A stretch of 64,000 bases of DNA from Candidatus Hydrogenisulfobacillus filiaventi (GCA_902809825.1 LR778114.1:434001-498000); one strand, 5' to 3'; counted from the stretch's first letter, positions 15,375 to 26,365 are shown. Numbers and translations are program-made. The notes: generated from the sequence alone by a model not told the origin.

Positions 15375-17669
15375 ATGGCGGACGGCGAGGCGTTCGGCTG
15401 GCCGGGGTTGGACCCCACCTGGACCTCCAGCGCCAAGGACCTGGTCAGCACCCCCCTGGGGGCCAGCCGGGTCTGGATCACGCTGGGGCACGGCATCCTC
15501 AACGAGGTCTACTGGCCGGCCACCGATCGGCCCCAAATCCGGGACCTGGGCTTTCTCATCGCCGGGGAGGGCTGGTGGGCGGAGGTGAAGCGCCTCAACC
15601 GCTACCGCATCTCCACCCCCGGACCCGAGATCCCCCTGGCGCGGGTGGTGCACCTGGACGAGCGTTATAAGCTGGAACTGGAGTTCCTGCCCCTGCCCCT
15701 GCGGGACGCGGTGCTTATCCGCTACCGGCTGGAGGGGCTCAACCTGCGCCTCTATGCCCTGCTGGCCCCGCACCTGGGCCGTTCGGGGCGAGGCAATACC
15801 GCCTGGGTGGAGGACCGGGGGCTGTTCGCCGCCAAGGGCACCGAGACCCTGGCCCTGGTGGCCGATGCCGGCTTCAGCCGGGCCAGCGCGGGGTTCGTGG
15901 GGCACTCGGACGGCTGGCAGGACTTTCACCGCAACGGGGCGATGACCTGGACCTTTGCCCGGGCCGAGAACGGCAACGTGGCCCTGATGGGGGAACTGGC
16001 CGCCGACCAGGGGCTCCTGGCCCTGGCCTTCAGCCTCACCCCGGAGGGCGCCTACACCCTGGCCGCCTCCTCCCTGGCCGAAGGCTGGCAGAGCGCCCGG
16101 GAGCACTTCATCCAGGAGTGGCGGACCTGGGGCACCGGGCTCGTGCTCCCGGGCGGGGAGGCGGGCCTGGAGGCGCAGGGCAAGCTCTCGGCGGCGGTGT
16201 TGCGGGTGCATGAGGACCGCACCTATCCCGGGGCGGTGGTGGCCAGCCTGTCCATCCCCTGGGGGGACAGCCGCGACGACGCCGGCGGTTACCACTTGGT
16301 GTGGCCGCGGGATGCGGCCGAGGTGGGCTTCGCCCTGCTCGCCTCCGGCCTGACGGAGGACGCACGCCGCATGCTGGCCTATCTCATCGCCCGCCAGCAG
16401 CGGGACGGGTCCTGGCCCCAGAACTTCTTCCTGGACGGCACTCCTTACTGGACCGGCATTCAGCTGGATGAGACCGCCTTTCCCGTGCTGCTGGCAGCCA
16501 AGCTGAAGGCCGAAGGGTCGTTGGGGGCGCTGGAACCGCTGGCCGGGGAGATGGTGCGCAAGGCGGTGCGCTACCTGGCCGTCCATGGCCCCTACAGTCC
16601 CGAGGACCGGTGGGAGGAGAATGCGGGCGCCAACCCCTTCACCCTGGCGGTCCTGATCGCGGCCCTCACCGCCGCCGCCAATCTGGGCTTCCTGGCGGGT
16701 GCAGAGCATGACTACGCCCTCTCCCTGGCCGACAACTGGAACGCCCGGGTGGAGGAATGGACCTACGTGGAGGGCACGGAGCTGGACGCCCGTTACGGCA
16801 CCCGCGGCCATTACGTGCGGATCACCCCGCCCTATGAGACCGCCCTCCGGGGCCGGGTGGAAATCCGAAACCGCAGCGGCGAAGTCCTGCCGGTGCGCCA
16901 GGTGCTGGGGCTGGAGTTCCTCTATCTGGTGCGCCTGGGCCTGCGCCGGGCCGACGACCCCCGGGTGCGCGACACCTTGCGCCTGGTGGACCAGCAGCTG
17001 CGGGTGGAGACCCCGTCCGGTCCTCTTTACCACCGCTACAACGGAGACGGCTACGGGGAGCACGCCGACGGCAGCCCCTTCGACGGCACCGGCATCGGAC
17101 GCCTGTGGCCGCTGCTGGCCGGGGAGCGGGGGCATTACGCGGTGGCGGCGGGGGAGGATCCCTTACCCTATCTGCGGGCCATGGCCCAGGCTACCGGCCC
17201 CGGCGGCCTCATCCCCGAGCAGGTGTGGGACGCGGACCCCATCCCGGAACGCGGGCTCTATCCCGGTAAGCCCAGCGGCAGCGCCATGCCCCTGGTCTGG
17301 GCCCATGCCGAGTTCCTGAAGCTGCTGGTGGCCATCCGCATCGGGCACGCGGTGGAGTGGATGGCCCCGGTGGCGGCCCGCTACCGGCAGCCCCGCATCC
17401 CCGCCGTCTGGCACTGGCGGTCCGACACTCCCTTCGACCGGCTGCCGGCCCGTTCCGCCCTGCTGGTGGAGGCCCCGGAGCCCTTTACCCTGCACTTCGG
17501 CTTCGACGGCTGGCAGGGGGTACGGGAGATGCCGTCCGCCGCCCTGGGCCTGGGCATGCACGGCGTGCGCCTGGACCCGCGCCAGTTGCGGGGCCGCCGC
17601 AGCGTGGAATTCACCCGCCGCTTCGCCGCCGGCTGGGAGGGCCACGACTGGCAGGTGCGGCTGGATTAA
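15375..17669 (+). CDS. GH15 glucoamylase / glucodextranase-like glucosidase
   Basis: 764 residues; ATG at 15375 with GGGAGGCGC upstream, immediately after zwf. Releases glucose from the non-reducing ends of alpha-glucans. The N-terminal beta-sandwich domain (to about 270) includes WITLGHGILNEVYWP. The (alpha/alpha)6 catalytic domain carries YHLVWPRDAAEVGFALLASG, PYWTGIQLDETAFPVLLA, RWEENAGANPFTLAV (putative catalytic acid Glu) and GLIPEQVWDADPIP (putative catalytic base Glu). There is no signal peptide, so it probably acts on intracellular glycogen, maltodextrin or trehalose-like sugars; trehalases of this family exist, so substrate is open. A strong hairpin follows. Confidence 0.9.
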   Translation: MADGEAFGWPGLDPTWTSSAKDLVSTPLGASRVWITLGHGILNEVYWPATDRPQIRDLGFLIAGEGWWAEVKRLNRYRISTPGPEIPLARVVHLDERYKLELEFLPLPLRDAVLIRYRLEGLNLRLYALLAPHLGRSGRGNTAWVEDRGLFAAKGTETLALVADAGFSRASAGFVGHSDGWQDFHRNGAMTWTFARAENGNVALMGELAADQGLLALAFSLTPEGAYTLAASSLAEGWQSAREHFIQEWRTWGTGLVLPGGEAGLEAQGKLSAAVLRVHEDRTYPGAVVASLSIPWGDSRDDAGGYHLVWPRDAAEVGFALLASGLTEDARRMLAYLIARQQRDGSWPQNFFLDGTPYWTGIQLDETAFPVLLAAKLKAEGSLGALEPLAGEMVRKAVRYLAVHGPYSPEDRWEENAGANPFTLAVLIAALTAAANLGFLAGAEHDYALSLADNWNARVEEWTYVEGTELDARYGTRGHYVRITPPYETALRGRVEIRNRSGEVLPVRQVLGLEFLYLVRLGLRRADDPRVRDTLRLVDQQLRVETPSGPLYHRYNGDGYGEHADGSPFDGTGIGRLWPLLAGERGHYAVAAGEDPLPYLRAMAQATGPGGLIPEQVWDADPIPERGLYPGKPSGSAMPLVWAHAEFLKLLVAIRIGHAVEWMAPVAARYRQPRIPAVWHWRSDTPFDRLPARSALLVEAPEPFTLHFGFDGWQGVREMPSAALGLGMHGVRLDPRQLRGRRSVEFTRRFAAGWEGHDWQVRLD

Positions 17670-17673
17670 TGCC

Positions 17674-17701
17674 GGCGGCCCCGGGCTGTCCCGGGGCCGC
17701 C
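17674..17701. terminator. Bidirectional terminator hairpin between the glucoamylase gene and nifZ
   Basis: A perfect 12-bp stem (GGCGGCCCCGGG / CCCGGGGCCGCC) with a CTGT loop sits between two convergent genes. There is no T-run on either side. Confidence 0.6.
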
Positions 17702-17715
17702 GCAGGGAGGCCGGC

Positions 17716-17964
17716 TCAGCCGGCCGCATCCGTCTCCGGGGCGGGGGCCAGCTCCGGCTCCCGCACCCCCAGGGTGCGGCCGTTGTCCAGCAGGACGGCG
17801 TAGACGACGTCGTTCAGAAAGAAGCCCCGCTCCAGTACCACCCCGGTCTCGCCCGGGCGGGCCAGGATCGCCCCCCGTTCCAACCCGGGGTAGGTGCCGT
17901 CGTTGCGGATAAGGCGGGTGAGGCGCACCCGCTGGTCGAGGTCGAAGCGGAAAACCCCGGACAT
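17716..17964 (-). CDS. nifZ: Nitrogen-fixation protein NifZ
   Basis: 82 residues; ATG at 17964 with GGGAGG nine bases upstream. The core FDLDQRVRLTRLIRNDGTYP, GLERGAILARPGETGVV and YAVLLDNGRTLGVREPEL match the NifZ family, which helps convert paired 4Fe-4S clusters into the second P-cluster of NifDK. It is the last gene of the leftward nif operon. A longer upstream extension of this frame overlaps the DUF269 gene and was rejected. Confidence 0.88.
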   Translation of the reverse strand: MSGVFRFDLDQRVRLTRLIRNDGTYPGLERGAILARPGETGVVLERGFFLNDVVYAVLLDNGRTLGVREPELAPAPETDAAG

Positions 17965-17992
17965 GGGGGCATCCCTCCCATCGGGAACCGGC

Positions 17993-18454
17993 TCAGGCCC
18001 GCAGCGCGTCGGGGAAGGCGGCGGCCGCCTCCAGGCACTGGCGCACGATGCGGCGGCCGGTATCATCCAGGTGGTTGCGGTCGCGGAAGCCGAAACGGTA
18101 GGCGTCCCGCAGGCTGCCCTCGTACAACAGCAGCCGGCCGGCGTACAGGAGCACCCGGCCGAAGGACTCCTCATTCAGGTCCAGGGCCACCGTGACCAGG
18201 GCTCCGATCTCCCGCTCCACCACGGCGGCCACCGCCTGGTAGAACACCCGGATGTAGCCCTTGAGGCGGTCGTCCAGGTCGGCGTCGGTGCGGCGGCGGC
18301 GGACCTCCGGTTCCGGCAGGAAAGGCCGCAGCAGCGCCTCCTCGGACAGGGGGCGGCTGCTGGCCAGGGCATAGGTGGCACGCAACTGGCGCACCAGCTC
18401 GTCACTCACGGCCGGCAGGGAGCGGCTGTCCAGGCCGGCGTCCACGGGTTCCAT
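17993..18454 (-). CDS. NifX-associated protein (DUF269)
   Basis: About 153 residues. ATG at 18454 has AAAGGAGG nine bases upstream; the ATG at 18463 directly abuts that site and is less likely. The block ESFGRVLLYAGRLLLYEGSL with RDAYRFGF is the DUF269 signature. DUF269 genes almost always sit next to nifX in diazotrophs; the protein is linked to FeMo-co biosynthesis but its exact role is not established. Confidence 0.9.
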   Translation of the reverse strand: MEPVDAGLDSRSLPAVSDELVRQLRATYALASSRPLSEEALLRPFLPEPEVRRRRTDADLDDRLKGYIRVFYQAVAAVVEREIGALVTVALDLNEESFGRVLLYAGRLLLYEGSLRDAYRFGFRDRNHLDDTGRRIVRQCLEAAAAFPDALRA

Positions 18455-18481
18455 CCGGGCCATCCTCCTTTGCGGCGGCGG

Positions 18482-18886
18482 TCAGCGGCTGCTGCCGGCC
18501 AGCTTCTCCCGTTCCAGGATGCGGCGCAGCCAGGGCGGGGGCGCCTTTTGCAGCACCCCTTGCAGTTCGTCCAGCACGCCGGCGATGGGGGGCACCCCGC
18601 TCACCTTGACCGGGTGGATGCGGGCGCGGATGACCCGCGCCGCCGCCGGTCCCCCGATCGCGGTCACGTAGAGCAGGTGCACGTCGTTCAGGAGGTCGAT
18701 GCGGACGGCAATGCGGTCCTCCTCCGCGTCCGGGTCCTCCTCGTCGTCGCCGCGTCCCGGTGGAACCCCCCGCATCTCCAGCAGGCGCCGGTTGTCGGCG
18801 TCCACCTCATATACGGCAAACCAGCGGGACCAGGCAAAGTGGTCGTTGACGAAAATGCCGTCGGTGGTGGCGAAGGCCACTTTCAT
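18482..18886 (-). CDS. nifX: FeMo-cofactor carrier/biosynthesis protein NifX
   Basis: 134 residues; ATG behind GGGAGGAGCCCGTC and overlapping the nifN stop by four bases. [20 protein letters not shown] and LYVTAIGGPAAARVI are the dinitrogenase iron-molybdenum cofactor-binding domain. NifX carries NifB-co or VK-cluster between NifB, NifEN and NifDK. A short acidic insert (residues 46-56) replaces the usual loop. Confidence 0.92.
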   Translation of the reverse strand: MKVAFATTDGIFVNDHFAWSRWFAVYEVDADNRRLLEMRGVPPGRGDDEEDPDAEEDRIAVRIDLLNDVHLLYVTAIGGPAAARVIRARIHPVKVSGVPPIAGVLDELQGVLQKAPPPWLRRILEREKLAGSSR

Positions 18887-20202
18887 GACGGGCTCCTCCC
18901 TTCGGACCGGGTGGGGGCGGGGTGGGACTCCAGGGTCTCCAGCAGCAGATTGGCCGCCCGGAACGTCAGTTCCATGCTGCCCGTATAGAGGACGCTGCGC
19001 CGGAAGTGGACGCCCAGGCGGTCATAGACGGGCAGGCCCAGCCGCAGTAGGGGCCGTCCCAGGCGGCGGGCGGCATGCACGCCATGGGAGCTGGCGATGA
19101 GGAGGTCGGCTTCGGCGGTCCGCGCCTGGCTCTCCCAGTCGTCGAGGTCGCCGAGGACCGCCTCCGGTAGTCCGCGCAGGGCAGGGGCGGGGGCCGGGGC
19201 CACGGCGGCGGCGGCCTCCGCCCCCAGTTCGTCCACCAGGAAGCGGGTGACCGCCAGCAGGAAATCCGCCTCCAGGGCTACCGCCACCCGCGCGCCGCCA
19301 ACCAGGAAGTGGGCATCGAGCAGGGCATCGGTCAGCCGCGCCCGTGCCCGGCGTACCGCCTCCGGGACCGGCCGGCCGGAGAGGGCAGCCAGGCGGGCGT
19401 AAAACGCGTCCGTAGCCTCCAGCCCGGTCAGGCGGTCGAAGACGTAGACGGGTGTGCCATAGCGGGCTTCGAGCACCCGTGCCGCCGGCTCCAGGCTGGC
19501 CCCCAGCACCAGGACCGCCGCAGAAGCGCCCAGGCGGGCGAAGGTGTCGAGGGGGGTGCCGCCGGCCGCGGCGGGATGGTAACCCGCCCGCCCGCCGTCG
19601 AGGGCCCCGCCCAGGTCGGGCAGCAGCAGCGGGGAGAGCCCGAAACCGGCCAACGCTGCCCGCACCAGGTCCAGGTCGCCGGCCGTGAGGTGCGAGCCCG
19701 CCAGCACTGTCACCTGGCGGGGATCCACCGCCAGCGGCGGACCGGCCAGGGCCTCCACCAGGGCGGTGACCGCCGCCGCGTAGCCGTCCTCCACGCTGCC
19801 GCGGAAGTCGGGGGTGGACACCGCCACCACCGGCGGGCCGTCGGGGTGGCGGGCCCGGAAGCGGTCCACGTCCCCGGCCAGGTCCTCGCCTTTGGTCTCG
19901 GTGAGGGCGGTGCTCATTACGGCGATGAGCGCGGGACGGGCATTGGTGATGAGGGTCTCCAGGGCCTGGAAGAGGTTCTCGGTGCCCCCCAGCACCGCCG
20001 TCACCTCGGTGAGGGCGGTGGTGTGCAGCGGCACCGCCTCCCGGAAGTGGCGGACCAGCAGGGTTTTGGCGAAGGCGGCGCAGCCCTGGGAACCGTGAAA
20101 CACGGGCACCGCCCCGTCGAACCCCAGCACCGCCAGCGCGCCGCCCAGGGGCTGGCTCTGCTTGAGGGGGTTGATGGCGACCGCCTTTACCGTGCCTCCC
20201 AT
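18883..20202 (-). CDS. nifN: FeMo-cofactor scaffold subunit NifN
   Basis: 439 residues; ATG behind [35 protein letters not shown] and [21 protein letters not shown] are the NifN hallmarks, the former carrying Ser where NifK has a P-cluster Cys. With NifE it forms the NifEN scaffold on which NifB-co matures to FeMo-co. It overlaps nifE by 16 bases and nifX by 4, so the three are translated together. Confidence 0.95.
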   Translation of the reverse strand: MGGTVKAVAINPLKQSQPLGGALAVLGFDGAVPVFHGSQGCAAFAKTLLVRHFREAVPLHTTALTEVTAVLGGTENLFQALETLITNARPALIAVMSTALTETKGEDLAGDVDRFRARHPDGPPVVAVSTPDFRGSVEDGYAAAVTALVEALAGPPLAVDPRQVTVLAGSHLTAGDLDLVRAALAGFGLSPLLLPDLGGALDGGRAGYHPAAAGGTPLDTFARLGASAAVLVLGASLEPAARVLEARYGTPVYVFDRLTGLEATDAFYARLAALSGRPVPEAVRRARARLTDALLDAHFLVGGARVAVALEADFLLAVTRFLVDELGAEAAAAVAPAPAPALRGLPEAVLGDLDDWESQARTAEADLLIASSHGVHAARRLGRPLLRLGLPVYDRLGVHFRRSVLYTGSMELTFRAANLLLETLESHPAPTRSEGRSPS

Positions 20203-21533
20203 GGGGCCGGCCTCCTTACCTGCGCGTAGACGGGGCTTGCAAACTCCCGCGCCAGTTCCCGGGCCAGGTGCACCAGCCCTTCGTAGCCGGTGTAGGTGTG
20301 GTGGCGCTCCTGGTTGATGTCCAGGAAGCGGTAGCGGTTTTTAATGGCGGTATAGAGGTTGCGGCCTCCGGCCAGCAGGATGTCCGCCTCCAGCTCCTCC
20401 ATCAGGGCCAGCAGCTTTTTGGGCGCCCCCTCCCGGATGAGGCGGGCGTCCGGGCCCAGCAGCTCCTTGACCCGGGCCTCGTCCTCCTCGGTACTCTTGC
20501 CCACCCCGGTGGCTACCACCGTCATGCCCAGGTCCTGCAGGGCGGAGATCACGGACCAGCTCTTTACCCCGCCGGTGTAGAGCAGGGCGCGCTTTCCCCG
20601 CAGGATGGGCAGGTAGGGGGCCAGGCGCGGGCCCAACCGGGCCTCTTCTTCGGCGATCAGGGCCTCGGTGCGGGCTTGAAGATCGGGGTCGCCGATGAGG
20701 CGGGCCATCTCCCGCAGGGCGCGGGAGGTCTCGCGCCGGCCGTAGAAGGAACCTTCGAAGAAGGGGATGCCCCACCGTTCCTGCATGCCCCGGCCCACAT
20801 TCAGCAGGGCCTTGGAGCAGACCACCATGTTGGCGCGGGCGCGGTGCGCTCCCGCCACCGCCTCGAAGCGGCCGTCGCCGCTGATGGTGGCCAGCAGGCG
20901 GATGCCCAGGCGGTCGAGGAGGGGGGTGATGTTCCAGAGTTCGCCGGCAATGTTGTAGTCGCCGATCAGGTTGACGGCCCGGGAGGTATCGCCCGCGGGT
21001 TCACGGGTACCGATGACGTGGTCGAGCAAGGCCTGGCCGGTGGCACGATTGCCCAGGTTCTTGGATCCCAGGAAGCCGGGTGCGTTGACCGGGATGACGG
21101 GGATGCCCAGTTCCGCCTGGGCGCTGCGGCAGGCTTCTTCCAGGTCGTCCCCGATAAGGGCGGTGACGCAGGTGGCATACACCATCACCGCCGGGGGGTG
21201 GTAGCGGTGCACCACCTCGCGGATGGCGGCCAGGAGGCGCTTCTCGCCCCCGAACACGATGCCGGACTCGTCGAGGTCGGTGGTGAACGCGGTCCGGTAG
21301 AGGGTGGGCCCGGAACTCAAGGCTCCGCGTACGTCCCAGCTGTTGCCCAGGCAGGCGATGGGCCCGTGGACCAGGTGGGCCACGTCCGCCAAGGGGACGC
21401 CGACAATCTGGGCGCCGTCAAACGCGCAACCGCCGGAAGCCGAACCTGGCTTGGGGAGCGCGCAGCGCTGGCCGGGAGCCTTCTTGCGCTGATGACTGCA
21501 GGCGGGCTCGTAGAAGAGTTGCGACGGCAGCAT
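20187..21533 (-). CDS. nifE: FeMo-cofactor scaffold subunit NifE
   Basis: 448 residues. The three cluster-ligand regions are [34 protein letters not shown] and [36 protein letters not shown] and [15 protein letters not shown] are further NifE features. It forms the alpha partner of NifN. The start at 21533 has AGGGGGG upstream. A strong hairpin lies between nifK and this gene. Confidence 0.95.
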   Translation of the reverse strand: MLPSQLFYEPACSHQRKKAPGQRCALPKPGSASGGCAFDGAQIVGVPLADVAHLVHGPIACLGNSWDVRGALSSGPTLYRTAFTTDLDESGIVFGGEKRLLAAIREVVHRYHPPAVMVYATCVTALIGDDLEEACRSAQAELGIPVIPVNAPGFLGSKNLGNRATGQALLDHVIGTREPAGDTSRAVNLIGDYNIAGELWNITPLLDRLGIRLLATISGDGRFEAVAGAHRARANMVVCSKALLNVGRGMQERWGIPFFEGSFYGRRETSRALREMARLIGDPDLQARTEALIAEEEARLGPRLAPYLPILRGKRALLYTGGVKSWSVISALQDLGMTVVATGVGKSTEEDEARVKELLGPDARLIREGAPKKLLALMEELEADILLAGGRNLYTAIKNRYRFLDINQERHHTYTGYEGLVHLARELAREFASPVYAQVRRPAPWEAR

Positions 21534-21568
21534 GGCGTTCCCCCCTCTCTCCCTTGAGAAGGCTGCCC

Positions 21569-21591
21569 GGATCCGGCCGGTGGCCGGATCC
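21569..21591 (-). promoter_or_regulatory. Intercistronic hairpin between nifK and nifE
   Basis: A perfect 10-bp inverted repeat, GGATCCGGCC / GGCCGGATCC, with a three-base loop. No T-run follows in the direction of nif transcription, so it is better suited to stabilising the upstream mRNA end or guiding processing than to termination. It could help make more NifHDK than NifEN. Confidence 0.55.
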
Positions 21592-21620
21592 CGGGGCGGT
21601 CCTCCCGTTGCATGACAGCG

Positions 21621-23138
21621 TTAGCGCAGGACGTCGAACGAATGGCCCGGCGCCTTGCGGTCCAGTTCATCCAGCACGGTGTTCACGAACCAGTTGACCA
21701 GGTTGATCACCCCTCGGTAACCGATCACCGGGTAGCGGTGGAGGTGGTGGCGGTCGAAGATGGGGAACCCCGCCCGCACCAGGGGGATGCCGGTCTCCCG
21801 GCTGAGGTACTTCAGGTAGGTGGGCCCGATGAGGAGGTCCACCGGCTCCGTCCACAGCAGGCTGCGCAGGTGCCACATGTCCTTGCCGGGGTAGACGGTG
21901 GCGTGCCGGCCGTAGGGGTTGGCGTCCAGGATGGCTTGCGCCTGGCGGGCCCAGGCCTTTTCCCCGTTGGAGCTCACCACATGGATGGGCTCCACCCCCA
22001 TCTCCAGCAGGAAGGAGAGCAGGCCGTTGACCAGGTCGGGGTCGCCCATGATGGCCACCCGCTTGCCGTGGGTGTAGGCGCTGGAGTCCACCATGGCGTC
22101 CAGGGCCAGGCCCCGCTCCCAGGTGAGGGCCTCGGGGATAGGCCGCCCGGACAGGCGTGCCAGCTCCTGCACCAGGGTGTCGGTGTTGCGGATGCCCACC
22201 GGCATGGGCAGGGTTACCGCCTCCTGCCCCCATTCCCGCACCAGCTCCAGGGTCTTTTCACTGGCGAAACGGGCCAGGCTGATGGTGGCCCGGGCCTGGG
22301 GCGCCTCCCGCACCCGCTCGAGGGGGGTGCCGCCGGGATACATCCGGTAGTGCCCGTCGGCGGGGGAGTTGAAGGAGGCCCCCACGTCGGCCAGGATGGT
22401 GCCATCGATGCCCATCAGGTCCAGCAGGCGGTGGTACTCCTCATAGTCCCCCACGTAGGTATCGAAGCCGGGGATGAGGTTAATGCGGGGCCCGGACGGG
22501 TCCGGTTCCACATCCCGGGTGTAATACTCGAGGATGGCCCGCAGCATGTTGTCGTAACCGGTGATATGGGAGCCCACGAAGGATGGCGTGTGGGCGAAGG
22601 GTACCGGGAAGTCGGCCGGGATGGCGCTCTTCTTGCGGGCATTGCGCACGAAGGCCTCCAGATCGTCCCCGATCACCTCCGCCATGCAGGTGGTGGAGAT
22701 GGCGATGTGCTCGGGCTCGTAGAGGGCCCGCGCCGTCTCCAGCGCCTCCACCAGGTTCTTGAGGCCCCCGAAGACGGCGGCGTCCTCGGTCATGGAGCTG
22801 GAGACGGCCGGGACCGGCTCCCGGAAATGACGGGCCAGGTGGGACCGGAAGTAGGCCACGCAGCCTTGGGAGCCGTGCACCAGGGGCAGGGTCTTCTCGA
22901 AGCCCAGGGAGGCGAACAGGGCGCCCAGAGGCTGGCAGGCCATAATGGGGTTGATGGTGACCGCTTCGCGCGCGAAGTTGAGGTCCTTGTACTCCGCGCT
23001 GCGGGTCCACTCCCGGACGCGGTCGCGTTCATCGGGGGTGGGGGCGGCCTCGAAGGCCTTCTTCTGCCGCCAGCTCTCCTGATAGGCTTCGCATTGGAAC
23101 AGGGTGTTGTGGTCCTTGACCTCGAGTTCCTCGGCCAC
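21621..23138 (-). CDS. nifK: Nitrogenase molybdenum-iron protein beta chain
   Basis: 505 residues. The start is GTG, with AAAGGAGG upstream. P-cluster ligands are Cys68 (IMACQPLGALFASLGF), Cys93 (HGSQGCVAYFRSHL) and Cys151 (STTCMAEVIGDDL). With NifD it forms the alpha2beta2 MoFe protein that reduces N2. Length and motifs are typical of the molybdenum enzyme. The gene sits 27 bases after nifD. Confidence 0.98.
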   Translation of the reverse strand: MAEELEVKDHNTLFQCEAYQESWRQKKAFEAAPTPDERDRVREWTRSAEYKDLNFAREAVTINPIMACQPLGALFASLGFEKTLPLVHGSQGCVAYFRSHLARHFREPVPAVSSSMTEDAAVFGGLKNLVEALETARALYEPEHIAISTTCMAEVIGDDLEAFVRNARKKSAIPADFPVPFAHTPSFVGSHITGYDNMLRAILEYYTRDVEPDPSGPRINLIPGFDTYVGDYEEYHRLLDLMGIDGTILADVGASFNSPADGHYRMYPGGTPLERVREAPQARATISLARFASEKTLELVREWGQEAVTLPMPVGIRNTDTLVQELARLSGRPIPEALTWERGLALDAMVDSSAYTHGKRVAIMGDPDLVNGLLSFLLEMGVEPIHVVSSNGEKAWARQAQAILDANPYGRHATVYPGKDMWHLRSLLWTEPVDLLIGPTYLKYLSRETGIPLVRAGFPIFDRHHLHRYPVIGYRGVINLVNWFVNTVLDELDRKAPGHSFDVLR

Positions 23139-23165
23139 GGTCGCTCCTCCTTTCGTGAGCCGGCC

Positions 23166-24632
23166 TTAGGCCGGGGCCTGCCAGGGGGCGCGGATGAGGC
23201 CCCAGGCGGGGTTGTTGATGGCCATGTCCATGTCGCGGGCGAAGACGGCGAAGCCCTCATACCCGTGGTAGGGGCCCGAGTAGTCCCAGGAGTGCATCTG
23301 GCGGAAAGGCAGCCCCATCTTGTGGTAGACGTACTTCTCCTTGATGCCGGAGCCGACCAGGTCGGGCTTGATGCGCTTGACCATCTCTTCAAACTCATAA
23401 GCGCCGGCGTCATCGTAGATGACGGTGCCCACCTTGAGCTGGGGGTAGGTTCGCTCATAGTCGTCCTCGTGGGCGAACTCGTAACCGGTGCCCACCACCT
23501 CCATGCCCAGGTCCTCGTAGGCACCGATGACGTGGCGGGGGCGCAGGCCGCCCACCAGCAGCATCACCTTCTTGCCCTCCAGGCGGGGGCGGTAGTGCTC
23601 GATGACCGCATCCATCATGGGCCGGTACTTGGCGATCACCCGTTCCGCGTTTTCCTGGATGCGCTCGTCGAACATGGCGGCGATCTTGCGCAGGCTCTGC
23701 TCGATCTTGGTGGGGCCGAAGAAGTTGTACTCCACCCAGGGGATGCCGTAGCGCTTCTCCATCTCGCGCACGATGTAGTTCATGGACCGGTAGCAGTGGA
23801 TGAGGTTGACCCGCGCCTTGTGGGTAATCTTGAGCTCGTTCAAGGTGCCGTCGCCCGACCACTGGGCGATGACCCGCAGCCCGATCTCCTCCAGCAGGCG
23901 GCGGTTGGTCCACGCATCGCCCCCGATGTTGTAGTCGCCGATGATGGCGACATCATAGGGGCCGGGTTCCTCCAGTTCCCCCTTGCCCAGCAGGTAGTCG
24001 CGGATGGCGTCGTTGGCGATGTGGTGGCCCAGGGACTGGCTGATGCCGCGGAAGCCCTCGCAGCGCACGGGGATGACCGGCTTGGCGATCTCCTTGGCCG
24101 ACTTGCGGGCCACCGCCTCGATGTCGTCCCCGATCAGGCCCACCGGACACTCCGACTGGATGCTCACCCCGCGGGCCAGGGGGAAGAGGGTGTTGAGCTC
24201 GTCGATGACCTTAGCCAGCTTCTTGTCGCCGCCGAAGACGACATCGCGCTCCTTGAAGTTGGAGGTGATGTGCATCCCGACGAAGTTGTCAATCCCCCAC
24301 TCGCCGGTGGAGTAGTTGCGGCGGGAGGACCAGGAATACTGCCCGCAGCCGATGGGCCCGTGGCTGATGTGCAGGGTGTCCTTGATGGGGCCCCACACCA
24401 CCCCCTTGGATCCGGCATAGGCGCAGCCGCGGGTGGTCATCATGCCCGGCCGGGACTTCACATTGCTTTTGACGGCGCAGGCCCCGTCGCCGGGGTCGTT
24501 GGGCCGCACGTGGGTGGCCCGCTCCTTGCGGGGAGCCTCGGGATAGACGGAGAGGATATCCTGGATCATGGCCTCCGTTGAGGCCTTCCGGAGGTCGTCT
24601 TCCCCGACCGGTTCCACGTCGATCTTGGCCAA
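23166..24632 (-). CDS. nifD: Nitrogenase molybdenum-iron protein alpha chain
   Basis: 488 residues from a TTG at 24632, which has AAAGGAGG eight bases upstream; no better start exists near the conserved N-terminus. P-cluster ligands are Cys70 ([13 protein letters not shown]), Cys96 ([11 protein letters not shown]) and Cys162 ([12 protein letters not shown]). FeMo-cofactor ligands are Cys280 ([12 protein letters not shown]) and His447 ([15 protein letters not shown]). [17 protein letters not shown] is as in molybdenum rather than vanadium or iron-only enzymes, and no anfG/vnfG gene is present. It is the catalytic subunit. Confidence 0.98.
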   Translation of the reverse strand: MAKIDVEPVGEDDLRKASTEAMIQDILSVYPEAPRKERATHVRPNDPGDGACAVKSNVKSRPGMMTTRGCAYAGSKGVVWGPIKDTLHISHGPIGCGQYSWSSRRNYSTGEWGIDNFVGMHITSNFKERDVVFGGDKKLAKVIDELNTLFPLARGVSIQSECPVGLIGDDIEAVARKSAKEIAKPVIPVRCEGFRGISQSLGHHIANDAIRDYLLGKGELEEPGPYDVAIIGDYNIGGDAWTNRRLLEEIGLRVIAQWSGDGTLNELKITHKARVNLIHCYRSMNYIVREMEKRYGIPWVEYNFFGPTKIEQSLRKIAAMFDERIQENAERVIAKYRPMMDAVIEHYRPRLEGKKVMLLVGGLRPRHVIGAYEDLGMEVVGTGYEFAHEDDYERTYPQLKVGTVIYDDAGAYEFEEMVKRIKPDLVGSGIKEKYVYHKMGLPFRQMHSWDYSGPYHGYEGFAVFARDMDMAINNPAWGLIRAPWQAPA

Positions 24633-24664
24633 GGCGGTCTCCTCCTTTCCGGTAGTGGACACGG

Positions 24665-24699
24665 GGCCGGGGAGGGCCCGGATGCCCGGGGGGCCGGCC
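24665..24699 (-). promoter_or_regulatory. Intercistronic hairpin between nifH and nifD
   Basis: An outer GGCCGG/CCGGCC pair (24665-24670 and 24694-24699) encloses an inner CCCGG-atgc-CCGGG hairpin (24677-24690). It starts one base after the nifH stop and has no T-run. This is the usual place for a structure that protects nifH mRNA and raises NifH over NifDK. Confidence 0.5.
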
Positions 24700-25809
<1,110 letters not shown>

Positions 25810-25987
25810 TCAGAAATCCAGGGTCAATTTTTGGGGGGCCGTCCATCCCGGGAGGGGGCCACCAGGAAGATAACGAGAAAATAGATGAAAAACTGAGAAC
25901 CAAAGGACGTGCCGGGACGTTTCCGGATGGCTTCCGGGCCGCTGAGCAGCGGGTGCGCAAGCGGAGATGCCTGAAAGCCCCAAATAT

Positions 25988-26032
25988 ATTACAAGCAATC
26001 TTTACAACCCCAGCTTGTGCGTGTAATGTAAT
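25988..26032. promoter_or_regulatory. AT-rich dyad in the divergent nif spacer
   Basis: Two TTACA half-sites (25989-25993 and 26002-26006) face two TGTAA half-sites (26022-26026 and 26027-26031), giving an imperfect 45-bp dyad in an otherwise GC-rich region. TTTACA at 26001 with TAATGT 17 bases on could be the promoter of the rightward operon, though the -10 match is weak. The arrangement does not fit the GlnR consensus TGTNAN7TNACA. The other 180 or so bases of this spacer show nothing recognisable. Confidence 0.45.
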
Positions 26033-26100
26033 GCCGTCGTCCGTCACTTATGCAGGAACTTCCGGTCGAGTGTGCCCCGCAGGTTGGGGAGGGAGCGGCG

Positions 26101-26361
26101 ATGGCATGGGTCAAACTCCCCGGCCTTTGGGTTCCCGCCGCCTTGGGAACCGAAGTGGAGGTGGCGGGGGAGACGGTAGGGGCGGTGCTGGCGGTGGTAG
26201 CCGCCCGCTACCCGGCCCTGGGTGGGCTGGATGGACGCCTCCCCGGTTACGTGAACGTGTACCTAAACGGGCGCGACATCCGCACCCTGGAGGCGGGGCT
26301 GGACAGCCCGGTGGGTGAGGGTGACCGCATCCTGCTGGTGCCGGCCCTGGCGGGAGGCTAG
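26101..26361 (+). CDS. MoaD/ThiS-like sulfur-carrier protein
   Basis: 86 residues; ATG behind GGGGAGGGAGCGGCG. The beta-grasp pattern (VAGETVGAVLAVVAARYPAL, VNVYLNGRDIRTLEAG, GDRILLVPALAGG) ends in the Gly-Gly tail that E1-like enzymes adenylate and load with sulfur. An E1/HesA-like gene follows four bases after the stop. Standing alone this could be a molybdopterin or thiamine carrier. Its position at the head of the nifB-nifV operon argues for a role in nitrogenase cofactor assembly, either sulfur supply or molybdenum handling. Confidence 0.82.
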   Translation: MAWVKLPGLWVPAALGTEVEVAGETVGAVLAVVAARYPALGGLDGRLPGYVNVYLNGRDIRTLEAGLDSPVGEGDRILLVPALAGG

Positions 26362-26365
26362 GGCC

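Noticed and set aside
15342-17135. Minus-strand open frame of 597 codons opposite the glucoamylase gene
   Set aside because: A shadow of a strongly recognised GH15 gene in high-GC DNA.
21612-24581. Plus-strand open frame of 989 codons opposite nifK and nifD
   Set aside because: It is antisense to unmistakable nif genes and its translation has the biased composition of a shadow frame.
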